Shown: positions 11,027 through 22,011 of the stretch, one piece after another | How positions within the stretch are numbered: the stretch's first letter is position 1 | Layout: each line of letters opens with the position of its first letter | Origin: Protonemura montana | Taxonomy: Eukaryota > Arthropoda > Insecta > Plecoptera > Nemouridae | Length of the DNA: 64,000 nucleotides | Direction: 5' to 3' | NCBI GenBank assembly: GCA_947568835.1 | Contig: OX387602.1 | Span: forward strand, 62,001 to 126,000 | The notes under the pieces: model-generated | The model's database searches: none | What the model was told of the DNA's origin: nothing | Seen by the model: only the letters and a program-made list of their open reading frames with translations | Made by a program: the position numbers and the translations under genes

Positions 11027-11749
11027 GAAGCGCTACCTGCATTGTAGCGCTACCTGCATTGTAGCGCTACCTGCATTGTAGCGCTACCTGCATTGTAGCG
11101 CTACCTGCATTGTAGCGCTACCTGCATTGTAGCGCTACCTGCATTGTAGCGCTACCTGCATTGTAGCGCTACCTATATTGTAGCGCTACCTGCATTGAAG
11201 AGCTACCTGCATTGTAGCGCTACCTGCATTGAAGCGCTACCTGCATTGTAGCGCTACCTGCATTGTAGCACTACCTGCATTGTAGCGCTACCTGCATTGT
11301 AGCACTACCTGCATTGTAGAGCTACCTGCATTGTAGTGCTACCTGCATTGTAGCGCTACCTGCATTGAAGCGCTACCTGCATTGTAGCGCTACCTGCATT
11401 GTAGCGCTACCTGCATCGTAGCGCTACCTGCATTGTAGCGCTACCTGCATTGTAGCGCTACCTGCATTGTAGCGCTACCTGCATTGTAGCGCTACCTGCA
11501 TTGTAGCGCTACCTGCATTGTAGCGCTACCTGCATTGTAGCGCTACCTGCATTGTAGCTGCATTGTAGCGCTACCTGCATTGTAGCGCTACATGCATTGT
11601 AGCGCTACCTGCATTGTAGCGCTACCTGCATTGTAGCGCTACCTGCATTGTAGCACTACCTGCATTGTAGCGCTACCTGCATTGTAGCGCTACCTGCATT
11701 GTAGCGCTACCTGCATTGTAGCGCTACCTGCATTGTAGCGCTACCTGCA
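11027..11749. repeat. 17-bp minisatellite, about 42 units
   Basis: Tandem AGCGCTACCTGCATTGT units with few changes (AGCACT, AGAGCT, GAAGCG variants) and one shortened unit near 11556. AGCGCT is a palindrome, so each unit carries an Eco47III-type site. There is no gene in it. It is bordered on the left by CAGCTGCACATGC repeats and on the right by unrelated sequence. Confidence 0.95.
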
Positions 11750-12325
11750 GGTCCATTTTTGTAACACCTATTCTTGTAACGCCTACAACTACCTGCTTAC
11801 CCTTTCTGACCGTCGGTCGAGGGTCCCCCAACCTTTCGCGACGTCTACCGACTGGATTTTCTAGCATAAATTAAATCTCAAAATATTTTTCTTGTATCAC
11901 CCACAACCCCCCGAGGCGGCTGAGCGAACGCAAGATGTGAACCTGCCCCCTGTGCCAGGATGTTTGAATTTCTCGGCGCGTTGAGCGGACATGGCTCCTC
12001 CACAGCCACACCACGGTGATCCTCAATTTTGAACGAAGCAGGACGTCGAATTACGAGTCTGCTTCGAGACATCGAGTCTTGAAAGAATATTGGCATCTAA
12101 GGTTATTTCACTTGTCTTGACGGAAACGGGTGGCGGAGGAAACAATTTGGGGATTGAAAGAAATTTCCTCATATAGAGTTGTTAGCTACGCTTATCATTG
12201 ATATGTTGATTGCTGTTCATTTGATGTGTTCATCTGTTTAACAATTAATTGTGCTAAATGCATAAGTTCGTAAAAACATGTATCAACTTTAACCACCTGT
12301 CACGTAATCATCAGTAAGTATTCAT
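11750..12325. other. No gene seen
   Basis: Spacer between the 17-bp array and the CXC-protein relic. A 72-residue minus-strand frame at 11878-12096 has no recognisable motif, and I do not call it. Confidence 0.4.
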
Positions 12326-13030
12326 CTAAAATGACTGGCATGTATCGCCTTTAAACGTAAAACTATTCATACACAGAGCTGGAGTTAATATAAGCTGCAG
12401 GTTGCCAGCACATCTCTTGTACTTTCGATATTGGTCTAACTTTACATTTCGGTTCATCTCTGGGTCATCTGGGTCCTCTTCGAGTAAAATGTCGTTGTTG
12501 CACTTTGCTCCGTTGCACTGCCTGCACATATGGGAGCAGCGTAATCCAGCTCGCTAACAGCTGCACTTTCCACTGCACGATGTCTTGCAATTGCAGCTCA
12601 CTACATTAAATAACTGATCGGGAGCTGGCAGCTGCAGGGTTGGTACTGGATGAAGTTCGTCATTCTCCAGTTTCCATCCCCAGAGGGTGGCTGGAAGGTC
12701 ATTCCCTCGCCTCTGCTGCACTTGGTGGTAGACACGGAAGGAATGATGTCGCGCTGCAGCTGTTGTTGGCGGAAGGGTGGCCAAGTCGAAGTTGGAACTT
12801 AAAGCTTGCTTAGCCACCGTTTTCTTGTAGGATATTAACCTCAGCGCATCGAGGGATGTGGAGGTGGTGTCACCATTGAGAGCTATCGGGAACTCCTCCC
12901 CTGCAGCAGCGATCATTTCTGCGTCAGCATCAGGAGAGTTAAACACTTTTAAGGTTTGGCGCAGGCTTTCCTTCCGTGAAAAGATCTTGAGCGTCTTTCT
13001 CTTGCCCCGAAGGTTATCACAGACAATCAC
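12326..13030 (-). pseudogene. CXC-motif protein relic with an in-frame stop
   Basis: A minus-strand frame from about 13030 runs through TTAAARHHSFRVYHQVQQ and LWGWKLENDELHPVPTLQ to a cysteine-rich stretch (NVVSCNCKTSCSGKCSC). A TAG at 12554-12556 interrupts it, and the same frame goes on as RAGLRCSHMCRQCNGAKCNN. This arrangement is the C-terminus of a large uncharacterised invertebrate protein family, often seen near transposons, with a tesmin/TSO1-like cysteine pattern. I see no N-terminal part. It is a single broken copy, next to the hAT relic but not clearly part of it. Confidence 0.55.
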
Positions 13031-13089
13031 AATTCACAATACCATTCTTCGTGCTGTTGGGATCACTCATCAATGACTTCATCTAAATC

Positions 13090-14850
13090 GAGAGATTTGG
13101 CCAAATAAACAGTAAACAGTTACATAATCGATTCCAAGCGCTCTTGAGACATTGTGGTCCTCAACTTGTTTTTCACAATTGTTAGTTTGAAAAACGCTCG
13201 CTTACAAGAGCAGCTCGTCACTGGAAAGGTCGAAAACAGCTTCAGTGATTTAAGAAATTCAGGAAAGGAAGGACCTCTTCCCGTTTTCTTCATCCATTTT
13301 TTCCAAACAACAACATTTTGGAAATAGGATCAGACTCAGATTTCGAGTTGGAGGACATCGCTCTCAAGAGTCGTACCTCGGTTTGCAACTCTTCTTTAGA
13401 GAGATTAAAATGGTTCGCCAAATATGAAAGGTGGTAATTGTCGATTTCTAAACACAAGAGCATTGAATGAATCAGCAACACCGTGTCTTACTGAAATCAA
13501 CAATCAATGCCAGACACCAATGTATCGATCAAAGGGTTGAAACAGGTCACTCTGAGCTCCGAGGATTTGTTGAGATGAATATACTGTGTGTCGCAGAGAC
13601 ACCTCTCTGCGTTTTACCGCTCTATACATAATTGTCCGCTTATGGCCGAGCCACTTCTTCGAAAATTTCGTCGAAATTTTCAGGACGAGTTCTCGAATCC
13701 ACCAATGCGGCTTTTAGCTCCCGGACCTGCGCCATGGCAACAAGTAAGCTAAGGTTTTCATACTGAAGATATTTGCTTACTTTCAAAACCATGGCCAGTA
13801 TGGGCTGCATGACATGAAGGGCAAAAATAAATTCAGACAATTTCAGCCGGGATAATAGCCCCTTTCCTTTAGATCGCTCTTCTGTGTGCTGGTTATGTTC
13901 ACTACTTCCTCTATGGCTTGAACAATTACCGAATAGTTGCGTTTGACACTCGACACGGCCTCTGCCCTACATGCCCATCTTGTAGTGGACAGACTTGAGG
14001 CCCGCAATCCGCCAACCTCCTTCAAAGTGTTCTCGAAAACCGCGTGTCGCCCAGGACTGCCCTCAATGAAGGTGAACACAAACTGAATGGTTCCCAAAAA
14101 TTCGAAAATGAGTGGATTCTCTGTTCGTGAAGCACATGCGTCAACCAGGACAAGATTCAAGCAATGAGCAAAGCAGTGCATGTACAATATCCGAGGGTTT
14201 TTCTCCTTGCAACGCTGTTGAACCCCTGACTCGTGCTGCAGACATGGTAGCCCCGCCATCAAAGCAAACTGATGTGACCGAACTCCATTCAATCTTCAAA
14301 CTGGCTATTACTGCATCTAACGTGGAAAAAATGTTTTAAGCGTCCACCACAGTGACTCGTTTAATCGCGACAATTAGTATTCCACAGTTTCGTTTTTTAT
14401 TTCGTCAAAACAACGGATAACAACAGCCATTTGCTGGTCTCGTCTGCCGTTACAGCCCCGGCTTGACCATTCACCTTAAGACGAATTTTTTCGAGAGCAA
14501 CTTTATTCAAAGCTTGAAGAAAATCATTTTGGATGCGATTGCTGGTATATAGCGCGTTTCGTCCTGAATGCATGAGATGGGAGCCTATGACAGGATCATA
14601 CCGCTCTAAAATTCCAACAATTTCTAGGAAAAGGCCTCTTTCGGCACTCTCTGCCGATTCATTGTGGCCCCGCAACGGCCCCCCTCTCTTCGCCAATACC
14701 ATAGTAAGATGGACAAGTCTTGCAATGATTTCCGTGTTTTTTAACCTTTCCTCTTCACGACGATTTAGGGTAATTTTATTGTGAACATCCAGTAAGCCGT
14801 CCACTAGCGTATCTCTTTTAAAACATTCCCAAGCTTCAACACTTCCCATG
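13090..14850 (-). pseudogene. hAT-family transposase relic, C-terminal part (DUF4371/dimerisation)
   Basis: Several minus-strand segments in shifted frames together give a hAT transposase of the ZMYM1-like/DUF4371 type. 14849-14397 holds the LRGHNES segment and a GAVTADETS stretch with the first catalytic region. 14292-13843 holds ILYMHCFAHCLNLVLVDACA and LSTTRWACRAEAV. 13840-13640 and 13481-13290 continue the helical region. At about 13256-13125 is the dimerisation motif (FPVTSCSCKRAFFKLTIVKN). Frames change several times, so it is inactive. The N-terminal part lies at 28279-28628; the two parts were separated by the Polinton insertion. Confidence 0.8.
14845..14850. repeat. Left target-site duplication of the Polinton (CCCATG)
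   Basis: The six bases CCCATG directly precede the terminal AGTAGGG of the element. The same six bases directly follow its other end at 28279-28284. Six-base duplications are characteristic of Polinton integration by a retroviral-type integrase. Confidence 0.95.
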
Positions 14851-15686
14851 AGTAGGGTATAATTGCCGGTTCTAGATCAGAAGGAGAAGGAAGTCATTGA
14901 CCTCTGTGGGAAAACTGCTGACGCCCGGAAAATTCCTAGCGTCTTGGACGGTACGAAATAAAATGCAGATTCAGCAGAAATTTGAGATGTGCGCGTGCGC
15001 ATTTTTACTGTTAGCTAAGGTGATATAACATTTGAAGATAACTATAGTCGATTCATTTTGAGATGACCTCCTGCATATAATCATGCATGTATACGTGCAT
15101 GTTAAGGTGCACTTCTTACGTGATTTCTTAAAATAAATGTACTTTAGATGTTTAAGAAATATAAATGCAGCAACCTAATCTAATTTCTCACGATCAGATG
15201 TCACTGTACCAAATTACAGTAACCTACAGTCTGTTCATTCTACATAAATAATCATACATCTGACACTCAACTGCATGTATGCATTTCTAGTGTACTACCT
15301 TATAAATGAACTGTACTATAGCTTCCTACAAAAATATTATTGCAATGCCGATGTAACATTTTCCCAGATGTTCCCAGCGTGGCCCTCGTATTGCTTGGTA
15401 GATTCATCGATCAATCGCTAATTTGACAAAATCAGATTTCACTGTACCAAATAACAAGTACTTCTATAGTAGGTTTATTCTTAAGACACGTCATCTGTTT
15501 CCATTATATGCCTGTGTAATTATACACGATTACTGCCCAGAGTTTAGATGGTTATACATTACAATGAACGCACTTTAGATAATATTTTAGTGGTCAATAA
15601 TTGCAAATCAGCAAAATGTTAGGACAATGAACTGTTCGACGTTCTGTTCTCACCGACATCATCATTCGATTCAAAGTTATCAGAGA
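14851..15686 (+). repeat. Left terminal inverted repeat of the Polinton
   Basis: Matches the reverse complement of 27437-28278 nearly throughout, from AGTAGGGTATAATTGCCGG to AAAGTTATCAGAGA, with a few substitutions and small indels. It diverges at 15687. It contains an inward-facing short reading frame beginning at ATG 15627, also present in the right repeat. Confidence 0.95.
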
Positions 15687-15919
15687 CATTGTACAGTGTA
15701 ATCAGATCCAGCTGATATAAGCTTGATTTTTTAACGTTACGCCTCGCACATTGACTGCAGCAATTATACTACTCGAAATATTTTGATATTGCTACCTCAG
15801 CATAAAATCTTCTTTTCCTAAAATTAAAAAAAAAAACGAACTGATTAGAATAATAAAAATATATAGAAATTACTTAAAATAACTTCTTATCATCACCATC
15901 ATCATCATTATCAGCAAGA

Positions 15920-18900
15920 ATGGAATCAAAAAATGAAATACAAAATTTAATGTGAGTATACCTATTTAATAAATTCGAATATTAATTTTCATTTAAATTG
16001 GATTTGTATAATTGTCTAAAAGATGTTTACACAATCTCTGTGTTCATTCTTGCAGGGATCTAGAGAATGCATGTGATGCTATTTTAGCAATGGTGACAAA
16101 TTCACCAGCAGCATCAGATGACAGGTACGCATTCTTTGTAGATTCATTTTACAAAACATTCGATTAATACCTTCAACTTATTTATTTTTATTTTTATTTA
16201 CAGTCCTACTGAAGTCCCAACAGTTAGACCATTCTTCGGACCTTGCGATCTCTGCGGATCAACATTTTCTAGAAAAGACAATTTAAAAAAACATCGCAGT
16301 TTAGAACACTTTCAGTGTAGCGTGTGTTCAAAATTTTTCTTGAATGAAAAGAAGATGCTGACTCATCATGCCAGTCATGATAACGTTGGTAATCGTCAAA
16401 ACCCGTCGACTTCGACAGAAATACCATCTTCAAATCAACAACATTCTCTACAAAGCTTAAATCAAATCGGTAGGGGAAAACTTTCAAAATCTGCGCTAAA
16501 CAGGAGCGTTAAAACTTACACGTTCAAAATTCCAGATGATCGTATTGATGTTTTAACATATTTGGCTGATAACAAAAATGATATTGAAATTCAATTAATG
16601 AAGAATATTTCGAAATCCCGCGGTGTTAAATGGTACCTGACAATTTATCCACTCTTCACCAAAATTGTGGCAGACAAGCAAAGCGAGTCAGCACCATGCT
16701 TCAGAAGTTGCAACTTCACACTATTACAACATTTTGAGTTTAATAAACAATTTAATCAAGCTTTTGAGTCGATTGCAAAGGCAAAATCAAATTTTCAGAG
16801 GGAAGGTAGTAATTGGAATTTTGAAAGAATTCTAAGATTTGAACTTAACATCGCCAAATATGTTCCCTTAGCTGCAAGTAGTTACATTCCCTTACCAAAA
16901 AAATTAGTAAAAAAAAAGGCGATTTTAAATGTTCAAAACAACGACCAAAAATGCTTCCTTTGGTCTGTGTTAGCACATTTATATGAACCCTGTCACAATC
17001 GAAATCGTATACATGCATACAAGCAATACGAGTCACACTTGAATATGTCAGGTATTGAATACCCCGTCCAAATTTCAAAATTATCTCGTTTTGAGAAACA
17101 GAACAATATATCTGTAAACGTGTTTGGATATGAATGTGAAGTTTTTCCGCTCCGAATCACAAAATTTTCCTGCGATACTCATATAAATTTATTGTATTTA
17201 TCAAACGAAACGACGAATCACTTTTGCTTGATAAGCAGTTTAAGTCGCTTGCTAGGTTCAGTAACTCATCACGAACACCGATCATTTTACTGTCATTTTT
17301 GCTTACATAGATTTTCAAGACAATCGCTCCTTGATGATCATTCGAAGTTTTGCAATAAAAACGAACCACAGAAAATAAAAATGCCATCTGATAATATAAT
17401 GCGATTCAAAAATTATCATTTCATGTTGAAAGTACCTTTCACAATTTACGCAGATTTTGAAAGTTTAAACCTGAAAATAAGTGGATGCTCTCCGAATGAT
17501 GATTTCTCGCACACTTTAAAAACAACTCAACATATGTGTTCAGGATATTCATATGTTGTGATAAATGCAAAGGGTGAAATGCACAAACCTTTAGTTGTGT
17601 ATAGAGGATCAGATGCAATCACTCACTTCCTTAAAAGCATTTTAAAAGAGGAAGAAGAGTTGCAAAAGCTAATGAATGAAAATAATCCGATAATAATTAC
17701 TCCGGAAGATGAGCAGAGCTTTCTGAATTCAAAAGAATGTTTTATTTGCTCGAAGGATCTCGATGAATTTAGGGTACGCGATCATTGTCACATGTCTGGA
17801 CTTTACAGAGGAGCAGCTCATTCCTCGTGTAATCTCAACTTCAAACAGGCTAAACATATTTCAGTCTTGTTTCACAATTTAAAAAATTATGATAGTCATA
17901 TTATTATGCAGGAACTTGGAAAATTCAAATTTTGTAAAATCACGTGTATCCCAAACAACACTGAAAAATATGTTGCATTCCAGATTAATTCTTTGCGTTT
18001 TCTCGACTCTCTTCAATTTTTGAATACATCTCTTGAAACACTCACTAAAAATTTGTTAAGCTATGGAGAGGATAAATTTAAAATTACCAAACAGAACTTT
18101 GAAAACAAGGAAGAATTTACACATCTTCTCCGTAAGGGCGTTTTTCCATATGACTACATGGATTCACAAACAAAATTTGACGAGACAAAACTACCTTCTA
18201 AAGCAGCTTTTTATAACACGATTCGCGATGAACATATTAGTGACGAAGATTATGAACATGCTAAAAAGGTTTGGAGTCTATTTAAAATCCAAAATTTAGG
18301 CGAGTATCAGGATTTACATGTCAAAACAGATGTGTTATTGCTAGCAGATATTTTTGAAAGCTTCCGAGAAATATCTATGAAACATTATAAACTTGATCCC
18401 TTACAGACGTATACATTGCCAGGTTACAGCTGGCAATCATTTCTTAAGATGAGCGGCTGCCACCTCGAATTACTTACGGATCCTGATATGTACTTATTCA
18501 TGGAGCAGGGAATACGAGGCGGAGTTTCAATGATCTCAACCCGTTACGCATCAGCAAATAACAAGTACGTAGATGACTTCGATAAGAACGCTGAATCGTC
18601 GTATATTATTTATTGGGATGTGAACAATCTATACGGGCAAGCGATGTCTCAAAAATTACCTATCAGTCATTTTGAATGGATGAATGAGGGTGAAATAAGT
18701 CAGTTTAATATTCATAATATTTCACAAGACTCTGAATTTGGATACATTTTAGAGGTCGATTTGGAATATTCACATAATCTGCATGAATTGCACAATGATT
18801 ATCCTGTGGCTCCGGAGAATATAAACGTTACTGAAGAGATGATTTCTCCTTACAGTAAGAAACTGTTGGAAGACTTGAACTTTAAACCTGCAAAAAATGT

Positions 18901-19918
18901 CAGAAAACTAGTACCAAACCTAAACGATAAAACCAACTACATAATTCATTATAGAAATTTGCAACAATATCTTGACTTGGGATTAAAACTTCTTAAAATT
19001 CATCGAGTTCTTAAATTTAAGCAAAGCTCTTGGTTAAAAGAATATATAGAATTTAACACATCGCAGCGTAAACAGGCGACCAACTCTTTTGAAAAAGATT
19101 TCTTCAAGCTAATGAACAATGCTGTTTTTGGTAAGACTATGGAAAACCTTCGTAACAGAGTTAACATTGAATTAGTGAACGTAGAAAAGAGGCTATTAAA
19201 AGTTGTAGCGGCTCCTTCGTTTGAGAGTTTCACAATTTTTTCAAATGATCTTGTAGCCGTGCAATCCAAAAAGAAATGTCTCATTCTCAATCGACCAATT
19301 TACGCAGGGTTCGCAATATTAGAGCTAAGCAAGGGATTTGTTTATGATTTCCATTACAACTTTGTAAAGAATAAGTATGGAAATAATGCCACCTTACTTT
19401 TCACCGACACCGATAGCCTGACATATCATATAAAAACCGAAGATATATATTGCGATATGAAAGCTCATATGAATCTATTCGACACTTCAAATTACCCAAG
19501 CACACATCATCTGTACAGCAATGTCAATATGAAAGTTCCAGGTAAAATGACAGATGAAACCGCTGGTGCTGTCATAAAAGAATTTGTAGGATTGAGGGCT
19601 AAGATGTATTCCATTTTAGAAGCTAATGGAAAATGTAAGAAAGTAGGAAAAGGAGTTTTGAGATATGTTTTAGAAAAAGTAATTAAACACGATGATTACA
19701 AGAAATCGATTTTTCAAAAAGTGATTCAAAGTGCATCTATGTCTAGCATTCGAAGTTTTAATCATAACTTATATACAATAACTCAACGAAAGATCACACT
19801 ATCACCATTCGACGATAAAAGATATGTATTAGACGATGGATATCATACACTTGCCCATGGCCATTGTAATATTATTGATATTGATGAACTGGATCGCGAT
19901 TCAGATGATTGCAATTAG
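15920..19918 (+). CDS. Polinton protein-primed DNA polymerase B, spliced, with N-terminal zinc fingers
   Basis: Three exons in agreeing phases: 15920-15951 (ATG), 16056-16124 and 16204-19918, giving about 1271 aa. Each intron has GT-AG ends. The N-terminus has two C2H2 fingers (CDLCGSTFSRKDNLKKH, CSVCSKFFLNEKKMLTHH). Near residue 284 is a conserved CFLWSVLAHLY block with a later HFCLI histidine. Exonuclease motifs follow: YADFESL (about 449), NLKNYDSH (about 595) and HVKTDVLLLAD (about 740). Between the first two is a CxxC...DHCH..G.YRGAAH zinc-binding block. Polymerase motifs are DVNNLYG (A), KLMNNAVFGKT (B) and FTDTDS (C). All catalytic residues are present. Reading from the GTG at 16322 would lose the fingers. 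Confidence 0.93.
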
Positions 19919-20111
19919 TTAATGAATCAACCAGGTGTTGGCTGTGTAATAAAAAATAAATAAACATGTACATAAATAACTGATTAATTTTGAATTCCTA
20001 TCACACCTCCTCATCCTTTACTGCCATACTACAACTTATTATAATTCATGAATGTTTACTCAGGATCCAAATAAATGGTGTAGTATCTTCTAGTTACCAC
20101 CAGTCTTCAAT

Positions 20112-20744
20112 ATGGAAGTGAGGTGGAAGGTACCATTCACTAGTCTTTTAGCTGGAAGTACAGGTTGTGGTAAAACTACATTTGTTAGACGATTTATATC
20201 GAATCTAGATGAAATGACTGATACACACATCAATCAAATCATTTGGTGCTACTCAGAAATGCAAGATTTTCACGATTCCATTACTGATTCTCGCGTTACA
20301 TTTCACAAAGGTATACCGAATATCGATGATTTTAGTGCAGAAAGTGGTGGAAAACTAATAATTATAGATGATATGATGTCAGAAATGGACAACAGAGTAA
20401 TCGACTTGTTCACGAAATATTCACATCACAAAAATATTTCAGTTTTTTTCATTACACAAAATTTATTCCATAAAGGTAAAGGAATGCGAGACGTATCTCT
20501 GAATTCTCATTATATCGTCTGCTTCCGCAACCCACGAGATCGGAAACAGTTTTCATTTTTAGCTAAGCAAATAAGTCCGCGAAATGTAAAATTTTTGGAA
20601 GAAGCCTATGAAGATGCCACTAAATTACCATACGGATACCTACTTGTTGACTGTCACCAGACAACTGATGAAAATCTACGCATTCGAACATCAATTTTTC
20701 CAGACGATGTAAACCATTTTGTTTATATTCCTAAATTATTATAA
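20112..20744 (+). CDS. Polinton packaging-type ATPase (A32/FtsK-HerA superfamily)
   Basis: 210 aa. Walker A is LLAGSTGCGKTTF near residues 13-25, and Walker B is KLIIIDDMMSE around residue 80. FFITQNLFHKGKGMRD follows, then HYIVCFRNPRD, a sensor/arginine-type region shared by virus genome-packaging ATPases. The start is the ATG at 20112, 193 nt after the polymerase stop. It is the first of a closely packed run of genes, with the next ATG 39 nt downstream. In the family it is thought to drive DNA into the capsid. It is complete. Confidence 0.93.
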   Translation: MEVRWKVPFTSLLAGSTGCGKTTFVRRFISNLDEMTDTHINQIIWCYSEMQDFHDSITDSRVTFHKGIPNIDDFSAESGGKLIIIDDMMSEMDNRVIDLFTKYSHHKNISVFFITQNLFHKGKGMRDVSLNSHYIVCFRNPRDRKQFSFLAKQISPRNVKFLEEAYEDATKLPYGYLLVDCHQTTDENLRIRTSIFPDDVNHFVYIPKLL

Positions 20745-20783
20745 ATAACTGATGATGCGACTCTCTTTTATCATTCTCTCATC

Positions 20784-21110
20784 ATGAGTGCTTCAGTTAT
20801 CAAAGAAATGGACCTCCTTAAGGTTTTAAACAAAAGCGGACCAAAAATGCGCAAAGCCATTTTGAAAGTCGCTGATAGAAATCTAATCAAATCGATATTG
20901 GAGTGCATACAAAACTGTATTTTAGGGAATGTTCCCCTGAAACCTGGTCATAAAAGCCGACTCTCTCGACACAAGCACACGCTCAGAAAATTGATAAAGA
21001 AAGGTGATACTTGGCAGAAAAAAAAGAAAATTCTTCAGAGAGGTGGGTCTCTGATTCCCTTATTGTTGGGACCAATTCTGAGTGGTGTAATTTCGGGATT
21101 GATGACATGA
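20784..21110 (+). CDS. Small basic Polinton protein with hydrophobic C-terminus
   Basis: 108 aa, starting at ATG 20784. The first two thirds are helical and basic (KVLNKSGPKMRKAILKVADR, then a conserved-looking IKSILECIQNCILGNVPL), followed by a lysine/arginine-rich stretch. After RGG it ends in a hydrophobic segment, SLIPLLLGPILSGVISGLM, which could insert in a membrane. Proteins of this size and plan occur at this place in other Polintons, but I do not know a proven function. Its TGA stop (21108-21110) overlaps the ATG of the next gene as ATGA. Confidence 0.75.
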   Translation: MSASVIKEMDLLKVLNKSGPKMRKAILKVADRNLIKSILECIQNCILGNVPLKPGHKSRLSRHKHTLRKLIKKGDTWQKKKKILQRGGSLIPLLLGPILSGVISGLMT

Positions 21111-22003
21111 TGAATAATTGCAAGAAGATGGTTTTAATTGATCAACAAACACTCGATCGACTTGGTAAGACACCAGTTAATAGTTTACAAGTCAACAAAT
21201 TTAAAAATACAGCGTCGACAACAAATCCAATCAAGAACATGATTATCGCTTTGAGAAATGAAATGAAGCAAATTCTTCGAATGAAAAGTATGGATGCCAA
21301 TGAGAAACTTTCACGATATCAAGAAACCTTGCGACGCTATCTACATTTTATTTCTGTATCTTCAAAAATTAACAACAGATCCAGTGAAACATTTCAACCA
21401 CAATTTGAAGAGAAATTAATTCCTACAGAGTTTAAGCAAGAGATTATTGATGACCAACAAGAAATGAAACCGTTGAATACATCATCAGATATCTTAGCTG
21501 CAAATGTGAATAGTGAAGACGACGAAAAGTCCGAAGTCGAAGATGATAGCAATTTATTGCAAGTCAAGCTATTACAGTCTGTACCTGAAAAGAAACAAGT
21601 TGCTGCAAAAGAACTTTATACTCTTCTTTACGACAGCAAACTTATTGACTGGAATAGTTCGACCGGCCTAGTACGAATTAAAAGAAATACTATCGATAAC
21701 TCAAACATTATTGATTTAATATCCGATGTTCTGATTAACCGACAAGATTCCAATCCCACGGGTTGGAAAGAATTTTTAACTATTTTGGAAGAACTGAAAA
21801 TCCCGATGAAATATATATCAAACATTCGTCGTAAAAAATTCATTCGTTCATTTCATAGTGAGGTGGTGAGTTCTCCTACTTCAAGTACAGAGAAAAGAAA
21901 GAAACGTAAAATTGACGATCAGACACCTTCTCAGGAAGTCACGCATGTAAAGCGTAGAAGTGCTCGTGTGTTGGCTCCAAACTGGAAACGATTTCACTTT
22001 TAG
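21107..22003 (+). CDS. Polinton protein of unassigned function
   Basis: 298 aa from ATG 21107, which overlaps the preceding stop as ATGA. The N-terminal part is helical (LRNEMKQILRMKSMDANEKL). The middle is acidic and probably disordered. A second folded part (KELYTLLYDSKLIDWN, then ISDVLINRQDSNPTGWKEF) is followed by a very basic tail. The two-part plan resembles an accessory protein seen in other Polintons, but I cannot name a biochemical role. The integrase starts 8 nt after its stop. The reading frame also extends upstream to 21011 without an ATG; the overlap ATG is the natural start. Confidence 0.75.
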   Translation: MMNNCKKMVLIDQQTLDRLGKTPVNSLQVNKFKNTASTTNPIKNMIIALRNEMKQILRMKSMDANEKLSRYQETLRRYLHFISVSSKINNRSSETFQPQFEEKLIPTEFKQEIIDDQQEMKPLNTSSDILAANVNSEDDEKSEVEDDSNLLQVKLLQSVPEKKQVAAKELYTLLYDSKLIDWNSSTGLVRIKRNTIDNSNIIDLISDVLINRQDSNPTGWKEFLTILEELKIPMKYISNIRRKKFIRSFHSEVVSSPTSSTEKRKKRKIDDQTPSQEVTHVKRRSARVLAPNWKRFHF

Positions 22004-22011
22004 CAGCTGTC

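Noticed and set aside
11878-12096. A 72-codon minus-strand frame beside the CXC relic
   Set aside because: Length is within chance, and no family pattern is visible.
20784-21110. Adenain cleavage site at the RGG of the small basic Polinton protein
   Set aside because: The residues before GG (Q-R) do not fit the (M/I/L)xGG pattern, so only the pVI-like protein was proposed as a substrate.
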